From CAZEAN01 sp964510225 (GTDB lineage: Bacteria > Planctomycetota > Planctomycetia > Isosphaerales > Isosphaeraceae), in assembly GCA_964510225.1 (NCBI GenBank), contig CAZEAN010000016.1:1-63784 (forward strand): a stretch of DNA of 63,784 bases. The letters run 5' to 3'. A program made the position numbers and the translations under genes. Below are positions 34,788 through 43,101 of the stretch, one piece after another. How positions within the stretch are numbered: the stretch's first letter is position 1; each line of letters opens with the position of its first letter. Below the pieces are notes generated by a model, which did not search any database, was not told where the DNA came from, and saw only the letters and a program-made list of their open reading frames with translations.

Positions 34788-35465
34788 TCAGCGCTGAGCG
34801 ACTTGACCGAGTGACGTTCCTAGGAGAATCGAAAACTCAAGTCGCTGAATCCGTCGTCCCAGAATCCCCGCATTGGAATCAGCCGACTCCCTGGTCGTCA
34901 ATTGAATAAACGATTCTGGATCCCAGCCGCGCCCTACGAGGCGATCGGTGAGCCCAGCATCGGCATGCTCTTCCAAGAGTGGACGGGCGGCGCTGGCGAT
35001 TGATGGGAAATCCTGGTGTCGACCGACTCTCCGGAACCAATAACCAGCGTTCCAGGCATCGGGCTCGCGGCGATGGGCGATCCCATGCCAAAACTGTGAA
35101 GTCAGTCGTTCACCACGATCATCGGCTTCTTGGGCTGCCTCGTGGCTTGGATCCCAAGCGTCGAACGCTTGGAGAAGCCCGGCCGCCAGCGCGAGGCGTC
35201 GCGGTTCCGAAGCCGACGGGAAGAGCTTCGCGAGACTCCGCTCCGAGGCTGCAGGAAGGAGCTTCGGCCGCGTCGGTTTGCCTTGGATCAGCGGCGGGCC
35301 GTCATCAAGGCCCACGCCGAGTCCTCCCGAAGCAAGGGCAACTACGATCGCTGACGCCTCCAAGTCGAGGGCGCGGCGGACCGCCTCTACGTCTTCCCCC
35401 GATTCGAGACGCTGGAGGATGTCATCAACTGGCGTCTCCTGAACCTGATCGAGGATCCCCGCCAT
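34788..35465 (-). CDS. Conserved hypothetical protein
   Basis: 225 residues from ATG 35465 with an AAAGAGAG sequence upstream. No signal peptide or membrane helix is seen. The middle has the distinctive string SQFWHGIAHRREPDAWNAGYW followed by FRRVGRHQDFPSI, rich in Trp and His, which looks like a conserved family core. The His and Trp residues could form a binding pocket. I do not recognise a family with a known function. It sits 252 bp upstream, in the same direction, of the SprT-like gene. Confidence 0.6.
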   Translation of the reverse strand: MAGILDQVQETPVDDILQRLESGEDVEAVRRALDLEASAIVVALASGGLGVGLDDGPPLIQGKPTRPKLLPAASERSLAKLFPSASEPRRLALAAGLLQAFDAWDPSHEAAQEADDRGERLTSQFWHGIAHRREPDAWNAGYWFRRVGRHQDFPSIASAARPLLEEHADAGLTDRLVGRGWDPESFIQLTTRESADSNAGILGRRIQRLEFSILLGTSLGQVAQR

Positions 35466-36138
35466 CGCCACACTCTCTTTCTTTCCGTTCGTTAATTCCT
35501 TCGAATTCGAGGCCGCCAGAGGACTGGGCACCTTGATCTTAATCAATCGGATCACCCTTGACCCAAATGGTGGTCAGACGTGTATTGCGGATGCCTTGGG
35601 ATTGAATCGGAGTTGAGATCATCAACCCACCAATCAAACCCTTAAATCCTCACTAACACCACCCAACACCACCACAAAGTTGAACGCTTCCCGAATCAAT
35701 CCGGAGAGATTCCGCCCATGCCTCTATTCAACACGGATCAAGCGAGCGGCCGAACTCGGCAAACACGGATACTCAGTCGTGGTGATCAAATATCCTCGAT
35801 GTGATCAAGACGCCGGACTACTTGATCGATTTGGGTCCCGGAGGTGGTCACACAGGTGGTGAGATCCTTGGAACGGGTACTCCGGAAGAGGTCGCCCAAG
35901 GCCGAACCTCGAAAACCGGTCAATTCCTCAGACGCCATCTGCTCAATCAAGCATGCTAAGTGGCCATTTCTGTTGCTTAGAGAATTACTCTTCTTTTATC
36001 TCACCTAAATGAATCTGCGCAATCTCTCAGAAGCGGGAGCGTTTACTAGAGGACCAGGAAGGGATATTGGCATGTGATCGGACTCGGGATGAATTGAGTC
36101 ACCGAGGACGTAAGTACACTTTGGGAAGACAGGGTCCT
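35466..36138. other. Intergenic region, 673 bp
   Basis: Divergent spacer between the hypothetical protein and the papain-like protease. It has a C/A-rich stretch near 35630-35675. A 60-codon plus-strand frame at 35680-35862 has no family resemblance, so I do not call it. Confidence 0.4.
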
Positions 36139-36843
36139 ATGAAGATCTTGAAACGAGGAAGTACCGGACCGGAAGTCGGGCTCCTGAGACGCTTGTTGAA
36201 CAGGAAGTTGTCACCATCACCGAAGTTACCAGAAACGAACGTATTCGGGTCACGCTACAACGGCGCTATGGCGACTATCGATTTCGGTCCCAAGACAGAG
36301 AAGGCAGTCCGAGACTTCCAAAGCAAGCAACGGATTAAGATCGACGGGATTGTCGGGCCTCAGACGTGGGGCAAACTTGGGGTGACAATGGAAGTCAACC
36401 AGATGGTTTCCCTCACGAGTCAACCGACGAACGATACCTGCTATGCTGCTGCTGCGACGATGGTCGCAGGTCCAGGGGCGTCCGCAAGCTTTAGTGCCGG
36501 ACCCACCCCAGTAGGAACCCGGCCAGACGACCACTGGGCTCAGTCGTTCGCGAGTCAGTTTCCCACCTGGACACTTGAGTACGGCCAGAGTCCGACACCG
36601 ACGGGAATTGCTACCTTTTTGCGCGGTGGAGCATTCTGGATCGCTGGTAACTTGCCTTTTCCTTCCGGAACTTCCTACCACGCCGTTGTGATCGGAGCAA
36701 TCTGGGGAGACGGGAACCCCTTCTCAAGCATGCTCCTGATTTACGATCCGTGGCCAGTCAACAAGGGTGAAGTCTACGGTATCATCTTGGGTGACTATCT
36801 CACGAGTTATCCGGAAGCATTCCGTTACATGATTCACCGATAG
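36139..36843 (+). CDS. Peptidoglycan-binding domain plus papain-like cysteine protease
   Basis: 234 residues from ATG 36139; the in-frame extension to TTG 36067 shows no similarity. Residues 1-85 are a PG_binding_1 domain (LKRGSTGPEVGLLRRLLN ... FGPKTEKAVRDFQ ... DGIVGPQTWGKLG). Residues 95-234 look like a papain-like protease of the AvrRpt2/C70 type: Cys101 in NDTCYAAAATM, His181 in SYHAVVIGAI, and Asp203 in YDPWP form the likely triad. No signal peptide is evident, so export would need another route. A role in wall-associated proteolysis or as an effector is inferred. A DUF1810 gene follows after 12 bp. Confidence 0.75.
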   Translation: MKILKRGSTGPEVGLLRRLLNRKLSPSPKLPETNVFGSRYNGAMATIDFGPKTEKAVRDFQSKQRIKIDGIVGPQTWGKLGVTMEVNQMVSLTSQPTNDTCYAAAATMVAGPGASASFSAGPTPVGTRPDDHWAQSFASQFPTWTLEYGQSPTPTGIATFLRGGAFWIAGNLPFPSGTSYHAVVIGAIWGDGNPFSSMLLIYDPWPVNKGEVYGIILGDYLTSYPEAFRYMIHR

Positions 36844-36855
36844 CAGGTTCAGTCG

Positions 36856-37287
36856 ATGATGAGTAACTCCGATGATCCCTTTGATCTCGATCGCTTCGTG
36901 AAAGCTCAAGAGTCGGACTACGATCGGGCGCTTCAGGAGATCAAGAACGGCCGGAAACGAACGCACTGGATCTGGTACATTTTTCCCCAGTTCGATGGAC
37001 TGGGGAAAAGCTGGAACTCCCAGCATTACGCGATTAAGAGTCGCGACGAAGCTCAATCCTACCTAAGGCATCCGATCCTTGGAGCGCGATTGATCGAATC
37101 TACCGAAGCAGTTCTGAACATTGAGGGCAAGTCGGCCTTCGAGATTTTCGACTCGCCGGATGACATGAAACTGAAGTCGTGTGCGACCCTTTTCGACGCT
37201 GTATCCCCACCAGGGTCGATCTTTGACCGACTCTTGGAGAAGTACTTCGAAGGAGAGCGTGACCCGAGTACGCTCAAGCTGATCTAA
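36856..37287 (+). CDS. DUF1810 family protein
   Basis: 143 residues, full length for the family. Diagnostic blocks are DLDRFVKAQESDYDRALQEI, the Trp-rich THWIWYIFPQ, and SQHYAIKSRDEAQSYLRHPILGARL. The family's function is not known; it is found as a stand-alone small cytosolic protein across bacteria. It starts 12 bp after the papain-like protease and is probably co-transcribed with it. Confidence 0.9.
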   Translation: MMSNSDDPFDLDRFVKAQESDYDRALQEIKNGRKRTHWIWYIFPQFDGLGKSWNSQHYAIKSRDEAQSYLRHPILGARLIESTEAVLNIEGKSAFEIFDSPDDMKLKSCATLFDAVSPPGSIFDRLLEKYFEGERDPSTLKLI

Positions 37288-37341
37288 TCTGAATCGCTTG
37301 GGATCTCGGGGACCCTGTCACGACGTCACATGTTCGGATTC

Positions 37342-37355
37342 TGAGTTTAAACTCA
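37342..37355. terminator. 14-bp palindrome between convergent genes
   Basis: TGAGTTTAAACTCA is a perfect palindrome in the 77-bp space between the DUF1810 gene and the convergent acyl-CoA dehydrogenase gene. It could be part of a terminator or a protein-binding site. Confidence 0.3.
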
Positions 37356-37364
37356 AAGTGGGGC

Positions 37365-38471
37365 TCAGAGGCTGCAGAGACCGGCGAAGTCGAGTAAGGC
37401 AGCTTGTGCGACCGGTTTCGGACATGACCAGACCAGGAAAAAAAGTGCCTGGCGCGCCCATCGCTGCGCGGGATCGGGCCTGAGGAAGCCTGAACCTCTC
37501 CTTGCGGTCAAGTAAGCTTGTGTCGACCGAATGGCGAGCGCGTTAGCTCGCTTCCGGATCTCCGAAGACGGGACGCCATCAGGATGACCATCGGCGGCGT
37601 GAAGGAAGTCGGCGGTGATCTCCTGCCAGGTTCGCTCAAGGGCGCCCAGCGGCTCGTCAAGATCAGCCCCCTTGCTCGCGACTTCTCTCAATGCCAGAAG
37701 TGCAGCGCGGGATTGGCCCAGAGCCAAGGCCGAGGTTTCTAGCCCCCCTGCTCCAGCCCTCCCAGAGCTACTGAGAACATCGGCGTCTGGTCCATAGAGG
37801 ACCTCCGAGGCCTCGACCCGAACGCCCTCGCACGCAACTTCCGTGGTTCTCGACGCTTGTAGGGCGGCCAGTTCCATCGGAGGTCCTACAGAGACCCCGG
37901 ATCGATTGCGGGGCAATGCAATCAGGAGCTGGCGGTCATCTTCGAGGACTGCACCGACGACAAAGAGATCCGCCTGATCGGCCGCCGTCACCCACGGCAT
38001 CGCTCCACTGAGACGATAACCACCGTTTCCGTCCGGAATTGCCTCAAGCGCCCGGCTTCCCCGACGCTTTGAAGTGGTTAGCTGCGAGGTGCTTACCGTC
38101 GTATAAACTGATCCCAACGCAATTTGTTCGAGCCACTGCGCTGCTCCCTGGTGCCCGGATTCTGCCGCTGTCACAAGCCGACGAACCGCTGCGTTAAACT
38201 GTGAGTGAATGAACGCTGCGGTGAGACTCCCTTCCGCGATCCTCAAAGCAGCTCGGAGCACTGCGGATGCACCAAGATCAGCTCCACCCCACTGAACCGG
38301 AATCGACCACCGTCGCGCTCCTGCTTCCTCCAAGCTCCCCCAAAGCGTCTCTGGCCAGTCCGTAGACGTATCAGTGCTAGAGTCAGTCTCTGAAAGCTGC
38401 TCAATTAAACGGTCTGAGAGCACGTTTTCCTGCAGAAATAGGGGGCAAGGATGCTGATTCGGCTGGATCAT
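37365..38471 (-). CDS. Acyl-CoA dehydrogenase family protein
   Basis: 368 residues from ATG 38471, chosen because upstream in-frame residues lack similarity. The three-part ACAD layout is present: an N-terminal helical part (WSIPVQWGGADLGASAV), a middle beta part with the flavin loop region (TVSTSQLTTS ... AMPWVTAADQADLFVVGA), and a C-terminal helical bundle. The catalytic Glu of classical enzymes could not be placed with certainty. It is divergent from the Nudix gene with 227 bp between. The substrate is unknown; an acyl-CoA or nitroalkane-type flavin oxidation is possible. Confidence 0.75.
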   Translation of the reverse strand: MIQPNQHPCPLFLQENVLSDRLIEQLSETDSSTDTSTDWPETLWGSLEEAGARRWSIPVQWGGADLGASAVLRAALRIAEGSLTAAFIHSQFNAAVRRLVTAAESGHQGAAQWLEQIALGSVYTTVSTSQLTTSKRRGSRALEAIPDGNGGYRLSGAMPWVTAADQADLFVVGAVLEDDRQLLIALPRNRSGVSVGPPMELAALQASRTTEVACEGVRVEASEVLYGPDADVLSSSGRAGAGGLETSALALGQSRAALLALREVASKGADLDEPLGALERTWQEITADFLHAADGHPDGVPSSEIRKRANALAIRSTQAYLTARRGSGFLRPDPAQRWARQALFFLVWSCPKPVAQAALLDFAGLCSL

Positions 38472-38637
38472 ACCAGAAAACCCGCTAAAGTATGTGATGG
38501 CTGACAGATCTTCGAAGGCAGGAATGGACGAATGCCTCGATCGTTTTATCATGATCCTTATCAAGTTCACTGGCCAGGGTGTTGATTCGCTGGCGAGGGA
38601 CGAAGTTGCTCCTCGATCAAATCAATTCATACGCAGA

Positions 38638-38692
38638 CCGCACTTTTGCGTGGTTTGCGTGACGAATTCGCACGATTAAGACGAAAGTGCGG
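38638..38692. promoter_or_regulatory. 9-bp inverted repeat just upstream of the Nudix gene
   Basis: CCGCACTTT at 38638-38646 is repeated in inverted orientation at 38684-38692, 37 bases apart, ending six bases before the ATG at 38699. Since the protein looks NrtR-like, an autoregulatory operator is possible; a leader stem-loop hiding the start is the alternative. Confidence 0.4.
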
Positions 38693-38698
38693 TGGCGA

Positions 38699-39361
38699 AT
38701 GGATCACTATTGTTATGACTATCCGAGACCGGCCGTAACGGTTGATGCGGTAGTCTTTGGCGTTGAGGCTGCGATGCTGAAGGTCCTCCTGATCCGTCGT
38801 GGTGCCCCGCCCTTCCAGGGAATGCTGGCACTCCCGGGTGGATTCATGGGAATCGACGAGGCGGCTGAACACGCTTGCCGTCGAGAATTGCTGGAAGAGA
38901 CTCATCTCCCGATCGATCCTTCCCACGAATTCGAGGCGATTGGATTCTACGATCGGCAAGATCGCGATCCTCGAGGACGGACCCTCAGCCTGGCATTTGC
39001 GACCGTGGTGGCGACACCGCTCCCCGCGCTTCAATCTGGTGACGATGCGTCGAATGCCGAGTGGTTTGCCGTCGACGAAGCAACCTCGCTGGCGTTCGAC
39101 CATGACCAGATAATCGAGGATGCACGGAGGTGGCTGGAACACGGTGTCGAGGCGGGCCCGATCGGACTCAGAATGCTCCCCGAGACCTTTAACCGCGATG
39201 ATGCGCGTGCGTTGTTCCGTGCTGTTGGATTACCTCTCCGTCATATCAGTAAATGGCTAGGCAAGTTGGTCCGGTTCGAGATCGCTGCACCGCTCGAAGA
39301 CGGTGAGCACTGCTATCGAAGGCTTGATCGAGGTCGAAGTCTCGAGCCAGACCCAACCTGA
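38699..39361 (+). CDS. Nudix hydrolase with NrtR-like C-terminal winged helix
   Basis: 220 residues from ATG 38699; a GTG at 38687 is in frame. The Nudix box runs G-x5-E-x7-RELLEET-H-L around residue 60, complete except that the last glycine is His. The N-terminus YDYPRPAVTVDAVVFG and the C-terminal LLP-type block LPETFNRDDARALFRAVG followed by a basic segment match the NrtR group. These proteins are ADP-ribose-sensing repressors of NAD genes, with or without hydrolase activity. Because the catalytic Glu residues remain, it could be enzyme, regulator or both. Confidence 0.8.
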   Translation: MDHYCYDYPRPAVTVDAVVFGVEAAMLKVLLIRRGAPPFQGMLALPGGFMGIDEAAEHACRRELLEETHLPIDPSHEFEAIGFYDRQDRDPRGRTLSLAFATVVATPLPALQSGDDASNAEWFAVDEATSLAFDHDQIIEDARRWLEHGVEAGPIGLRMLPETFNRDDARALFRAVGLPLRHISKWLGKLVRFEIAAPLEDGEHCYRRLDRGRSLEPDPT

Positions 39362-39405
39362 GCGATCCCCTCAGCACTGCTCATTGTCTCCTCCGAACCC
39401 CAGGG

Positions 39406-39433
39406 AGCTCTGACGAATCAACTCGTCAGAGCT
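39406..39433. terminator. Bidirectional terminator between convergent genes
   Basis: A perfect 11-bp stem (39406-39416 with 39423-39433) with a 6-nt loop in the 100-bp gap between the Nudix gene and nhaA. Confidence 0.75.
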
Positions 39434-39461
39434 GCGCAAAGATTGGCAGCCGTCGATCTGC

Positions 39462-40994
39462 TTAAGAAGCTACTTCAGCTTGGCTTGCTGTAGGAGCTGG
39501 CGTCGACGGTTTGAGGAGAGCCCTCAAGTAGAGATAGCCAATGATTCCAGCGAGGAGAGAGGCAAAGAGAATCCCAATTTTCGCCGAATCGAGCACTGAG
39601 GAGCCACTGAACGCAAGATTGGTGATGAAGAGGGCGACGGTGAATCCTACGCCACCGAGCATCCCGATTCCGAAGATCTGGGGCCAGGTCGCGTCCTCGG
39701 GAAGCGAAACAACGCCGAGTCGTGCGAGAATCCAGGCAATCCCCGTTGTTCCGATCGGTTTACCAATGAGGAGGCCGAGGAAAATCCCCCACATCACAAT
39801 ACTTCCCGATGCCGCTTTGAGCGAGTCTGCGTTAAGAGCCACTCCAGCATTTGCGAATGCAAAGATGGGAAGGACGACGAACGAGGACCAAGGATGGACT
39901 AACCGGACGAGACGATCGAGCACTGACTCCGTTCCCTGTGTGAATTTCTCGATCTTTCCCAGGAGTTCATTTGCTAATTCTTCGTCGCCAGCAGCGAGTG
40001 CTTCGTCGAATCGTTTCTGTAACGAATCGAGATTCTTCGAATAGTTCCGGAGGTCAATCCAGGGGGAGGAAGGGGTCATTAGGCCGAGAATCACTCCGGC
40101 AATCGTGGCGTGGACTCCGGAGCAGAGCATCGCCGCCCATACTAAGCCCCCGACAAAGATATAAGGGCCAACGTCTAGGACACCGACGATCTGCATGAAG
40201 TAAACAATCAAGAGCAGGATGGCAGACAGGAGCAAGGCAAAGAGCGAGAGGTTGTTGGTGTAGAAGACGGCGATCACCATGATCGCCCCGATATCGTCCA
40301 CGATCGCGAAGGCGAGGAGCAAGACCCGGAGGGTGTTTGGCACACGATTGCCCAGCATCGCCAAGACACCGAGAGCGAATGCGATGTCCGTTGCCATAGG
40401 GATCCCTGTCCCCCCGAGGTCGCCGTCGGGCCCGACACTATTGAGTACCGCATAGATCCCGGCAGGTACGATCATTCCTCCCAAGGCAATTGCAGCCGGG
40501 AGCGCGGCGCGTCGGACTCCTGCCAACTCGCCCCAAACTAGCTCACGCTTGATTTCTAGTCCGACGACGAAGAAGAAAATGACCATCAGACCATCATTGA
40601 TCCAGTGATGGAGCGTCATATGATGCCCAGCATCGCTCCCGTGGGACGAGTCAGATTCGGATTCGGTTTCCACTCCCGTAGGGGCCGATTCGGACTCATC
40701 GGGAGCTTCCTCCCCCCCGGAAGTCTCTGCGTCGCTTTCCTCAAGCTCGGGAGGTGGGGCAAGTTCGAACTCTCCGAACTTTACTTCGATCGGCGCGTGA
40801 AAGATTCCCTCATATGTTTCGGCAAAGGGTGAATTTGCCCAAACGAGCGCAGCGATTGCGGCGATAAGCAAAACGATCCCGCCAGCTTCGGCGGTGTGGG
40901 CGAATGCAAGCGCTCGGAGCCCAACTCTCCGGGCTAACGCTGAGTTTTCCGAGTGGACTTCGATCTTTCCCTTACTGCGCGGTGGTAGATGCAT
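39462..40994 (-). CDS. nhaA: NhaA-type Na+/H+ antiporter with acidic insertion
   Basis: 510 residues, longer than the roughly 390 of E. coli NhaA. The family core is present: the paired Asp in FAIVDDIGAI near residue 233, ATDIAFALG, and VGLEIKRELVWGEL. Between the first two membrane helices (residues about 78-125) there is an insertion rich in Glu, Asp and Ser that ends SHGSDAGHHMTLHHW. A second insertion near residues 330-385 is a charged helical hairpin with NYSKNLDSLQKRFDEAL. The protein exchanges sodium for protons at the cytoplasmic membrane. The acidic stretch should lie outside the membrane and may bind cations or act as a pH sensor. Confidence 0.92.
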   Translation of the reverse strand: MHLPPRSKGKIEVHSENSALARRVGLRALAFAHTAEAGGIVLLIAAIAALVWANSPFAETYEGIFHAPIEVKFGEFELAPPPELEESDAETSGGEEAPDESESAPTGVETESESDSSHGSDAGHHMTLHHWINDGLMVIFFFVVGLEIKRELVWGELAGVRRAALPAAIALGGMIVPAGIYAVLNSVGPDGDLGGTGIPMATDIAFALGVLAMLGNRVPNTLRVLLLAFAIVDDIGAIMVIAVFYTNNLSLFALLLSAILLLIVYFMQIVGVLDVGPYIFVGGLVWAAMLCSGVHATIAGVILGLMTPSSPWIDLRNYSKNLDSLQKRFDEALAAGDEELANELLGKIEKFTQGTESVLDRLVRLVHPWSSFVVLPIFAFANAGVALNADSLKAASGSIVMWGIFLGLLIGKPIGTTGIAWILARLGVVSLPEDATWPQIFGIGMLGGVGFTVALFITNLAFSGSSVLDSAKIGILFASLLAGIIGYLYLRALLKPSTPAPTASQAEVAS

Positions 40995-41292
40995 GGGGCT
41001 CTCTCAGGGACGAAACTCGCTCACGCTGAGTCCAAGGACTGTTTATTCGTTGCTTAGTCTGAGGGCGGTCACTCAAGAGGTTGGATCTGCCATCAGGGTT
41101 TTGCGGGTTGTTGTCGAGGGCTGATTAGAACACGGATGGCCTCGGGTCGCCAAGGGTCTCCGTGAGCCACTGATCGAGCGTGGCGGGTCGAGACTCGTCT
41201 AGAAGGCGGATTCCGCTTAGGATCTCCGGGTGCGTGCGTCTCGCAAATCGATTGCAAGATCTGATTCATCAACGACTCGAAGGAATCGCTCG

Positions 41293-43050
41293 ATGATTGC
41301 TCCTGCCCTGCTCTCCATGTTGAGTCTTACGATCGCCTGTCCGGAGATCGCTCTGTCGTTCCCGATCCCCCCGACCGTTGTTCAAGGTGCCGAACTGACC
41401 GTCATCTTCGAAGACAACCGGTTCTTCGAAGGACCAACCTGGGACCCTCGGACCGATTCACTCTTCTTCACCGCCTTTGGTGAAAGAAATCAGCAACTAT
41501 TGCGACGCGACGCGTCAGGTCAGACGACCGTGTTCAAGGATCAAACCGAAGGCGTCAACGGTACCTTTTTGAGCGACGAGGGGAAGATCTTGGGGGCTCA
41601 AGCCTACGGACATCGCTTAATCTCCTATTCGATCGAGGGGGATGAGGAGGTCATCCTATTGGACGACGAACTCAACCAGCCGAACGATCTTTGCCAAGCA
41701 CCAGACGGAACCATTTACTTCACCGATCCTGATTTTGCGGAACGGTCTTCCAGCGTGATCTATCGCTTGACGGCTGACGGGACTGCCGAAAAGCTCGCCG
41801 AAGTCCAGCCATTGCCGAACGGTCTGATCTCTTCGAACGATGGAAAGACCTTGTATGTCGGTGATAGTGCTGAAAAACGTTGGTATGCCTACCCAATCCG
41901 ATCTGATGGGAGCCTCGGTGATCCGTCCGTCTTCTTTGATCCCCAGGTTGAGAGCACTGCAGACCCCGATGGAATGACGATCGACGCGTCGGGCAACCTT
42001 TACTTCACAGGTCGAGGAGGAGTCTGGGTTGTAAGCCCAGATGGGGAAGCGCTCGGTCTCATTCCTGTCCCCGAGTTTTGTTCCAACGTAACCTTCGGCG
42101 GTCCCAACGGTAAAACTCTCTTCCTGACTTGTCAGAGCAAGGTCTATTCGTTGGCAATGAATGTTCGAGGAGGGCGTTCGGCGGGACGACTGGATGTAAG
42201 GAAGCTTGTCCGTGAAGGCTTCGTTGGCTCGGACGGCGTCAAGATCCACTACGCCGAGATCGGTGAAGGCCCGCTCTTGGTGATGCTCCACGGCTTCCCC
42301 GACTTCTGGTACACCTGGCGCGAACAGATGCCAGCATTAGCAGAACACTTTCGAGTCGTTGCTCCCGACCTCCGGGGTTACAACAAGAGTGATGCTCCAG
42401 AGGGTGTAGAGAATTATGCTCTCGATCTCCTTGTGGGTGACGTTGAGGCGATTCTCGACCACTTCGAAGCGGAGACAGCGACCATCGTCGGCCATGACTG
42501 GGGTGGGATCATTTCCTGGACATTTGCGATGGAACATCCAGAGCGGACCGAGCGGCTCGTGATCCTCAACTTGCCTCACCCTCGAGGGCTCTTCCGCGAA
42601 CTCGCCACCAATCCCGCCCAACAACGGAACAGCCAATATGCTCGGAACTTCCAAGCTGAAGACGCAGCATCTGTCTTGCCGGCGAGTGCACTCTCAATGT
42701 GGGTCCGCGATCCCGAAGCTCGTGCCGTCTACAACGAGGCGTTTGCACTCTCCTCTGTTGAAGGAATGCTGAACTACTACAAGGCGAACTATCCCAAACC
42801 GCCATACGAGTTCGACGAAACAGCCGCCGCCGAGTTTCCCCAAGTCCAATGTCCTGTCCTCATGTTTCACGGCTTGGACGATACTGCCCTACTCCCCGGT
42901 GCACTTAGTGGAACTTGGGATTGGATCGACGGCGATCTCACATTGATCACCGTTCCCGGCGCCGATCACTTCATCCAACAAGCCGCACCCAATCGCGTGA
43001 CCCGGACCATGAAATGGTGGCTGACCCAATCTCCTTGGTCGATTGACTAA
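41293..43050 (+). CDS. Secreted fusion of SMP-30/gluconolactonase-like propeller and epoxide-hydrolase-type alpha/beta hydrolase
   Basis: 585 residues from ATG 41293 with AAGGA eight bases upstream. A signal peptide covers residues 1-25. Residues about 35-305 are an SMP-30/gluconolactonase-like propeller (FFEGPTWDPRTDSLFFT, LNQPNDLCQAPDGTIYFTDP, DPDGMTIDASGNLYFTG). Residues 310-585 are an alpha/beta hydrolase: oxyanion HGFP at 333, nucleophile Asp402 in GHDWGG, acid Asp529 or 530, and His559 in GADHF. An Asp nucleophile with HGFP points to an epoxide hydrolase. The two halves meet at about residue 308 without linker. The coupling suggests successive hydrolysis of a lactone and an epoxide or ester, but substrates are unknown. 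Confidence 0.85.
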   Translation: MIAPALLSMLSLTIACPEIALSFPIPPTVVQGAELTVIFEDNRFFEGPTWDPRTDSLFFTAFGERNQQLLRRDASGQTTVFKDQTEGVNGTFLSDEGKILGAQAYGHRLISYSIEGDEEVILLDDELNQPNDLCQAPDGTIYFTDPDFAERSSSVIYRLTADGTAEKLAEVQPLPNGLISSNDGKTLYVGDSAEKRWYAYPIRSDGSLGDPSVFFDPQVESTADPDGMTIDASGNLYFTGRGGVWVVSPDGEALGLIPVPEFCSNVTFGGPNGKTLFLTCQSKVYSLAMNVRGGRSAGRLDVRKLVREGFVGSDGVKIHYAEIGEGPLLVMLHGFPDFWYTWREQMPALAEHFRVVAPDLRGYNKSDAPEGVENYALDLLVGDVEAILDHFEAETATIVGHDWGGIISWTFAMEHPERTERLVILNLPHPRGLFRELATNPAQQRNSQYARNFQAEDAASVLPASALSMWVRDPEARAVYNEAFALSSVEGMLNYYKANYPKPPYEFDETAAAEFPQVQCPVLMFHGLDDTALLPGALSGTWDWIDGDLTLITVPGADHFIQQAAPNRVTRTMKWWLTQSPWSID

Positions 43051-43082
43051 GCCTGGCGCCTGGTTCGGAAGTGGGTACTTGG

Positions 43083-43101
43083 CCTCTGAATGGCTCAGAG
43101 G
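43083..43101. terminator. Short hairpin terminator between convergent genes
   Basis: CCTCTGA (43083-43089) and TCAGAGG (43095-43101) form a perfect 7-bp stem that ends one base before the stop codon of the minus-strand gene. Confidence 0.55.

Noticed and set aside
35680..35862. 60-codon frame in the 673-bp spacer
   Set aside because: Starts with TTG, no ribosome-binding site, no family match.
41230..41292. Upstream GTG start for the fusion protein
   Set aside because: It would place a basic leader before the signal peptide; the ATG at 41293 has a good AAGGA site.
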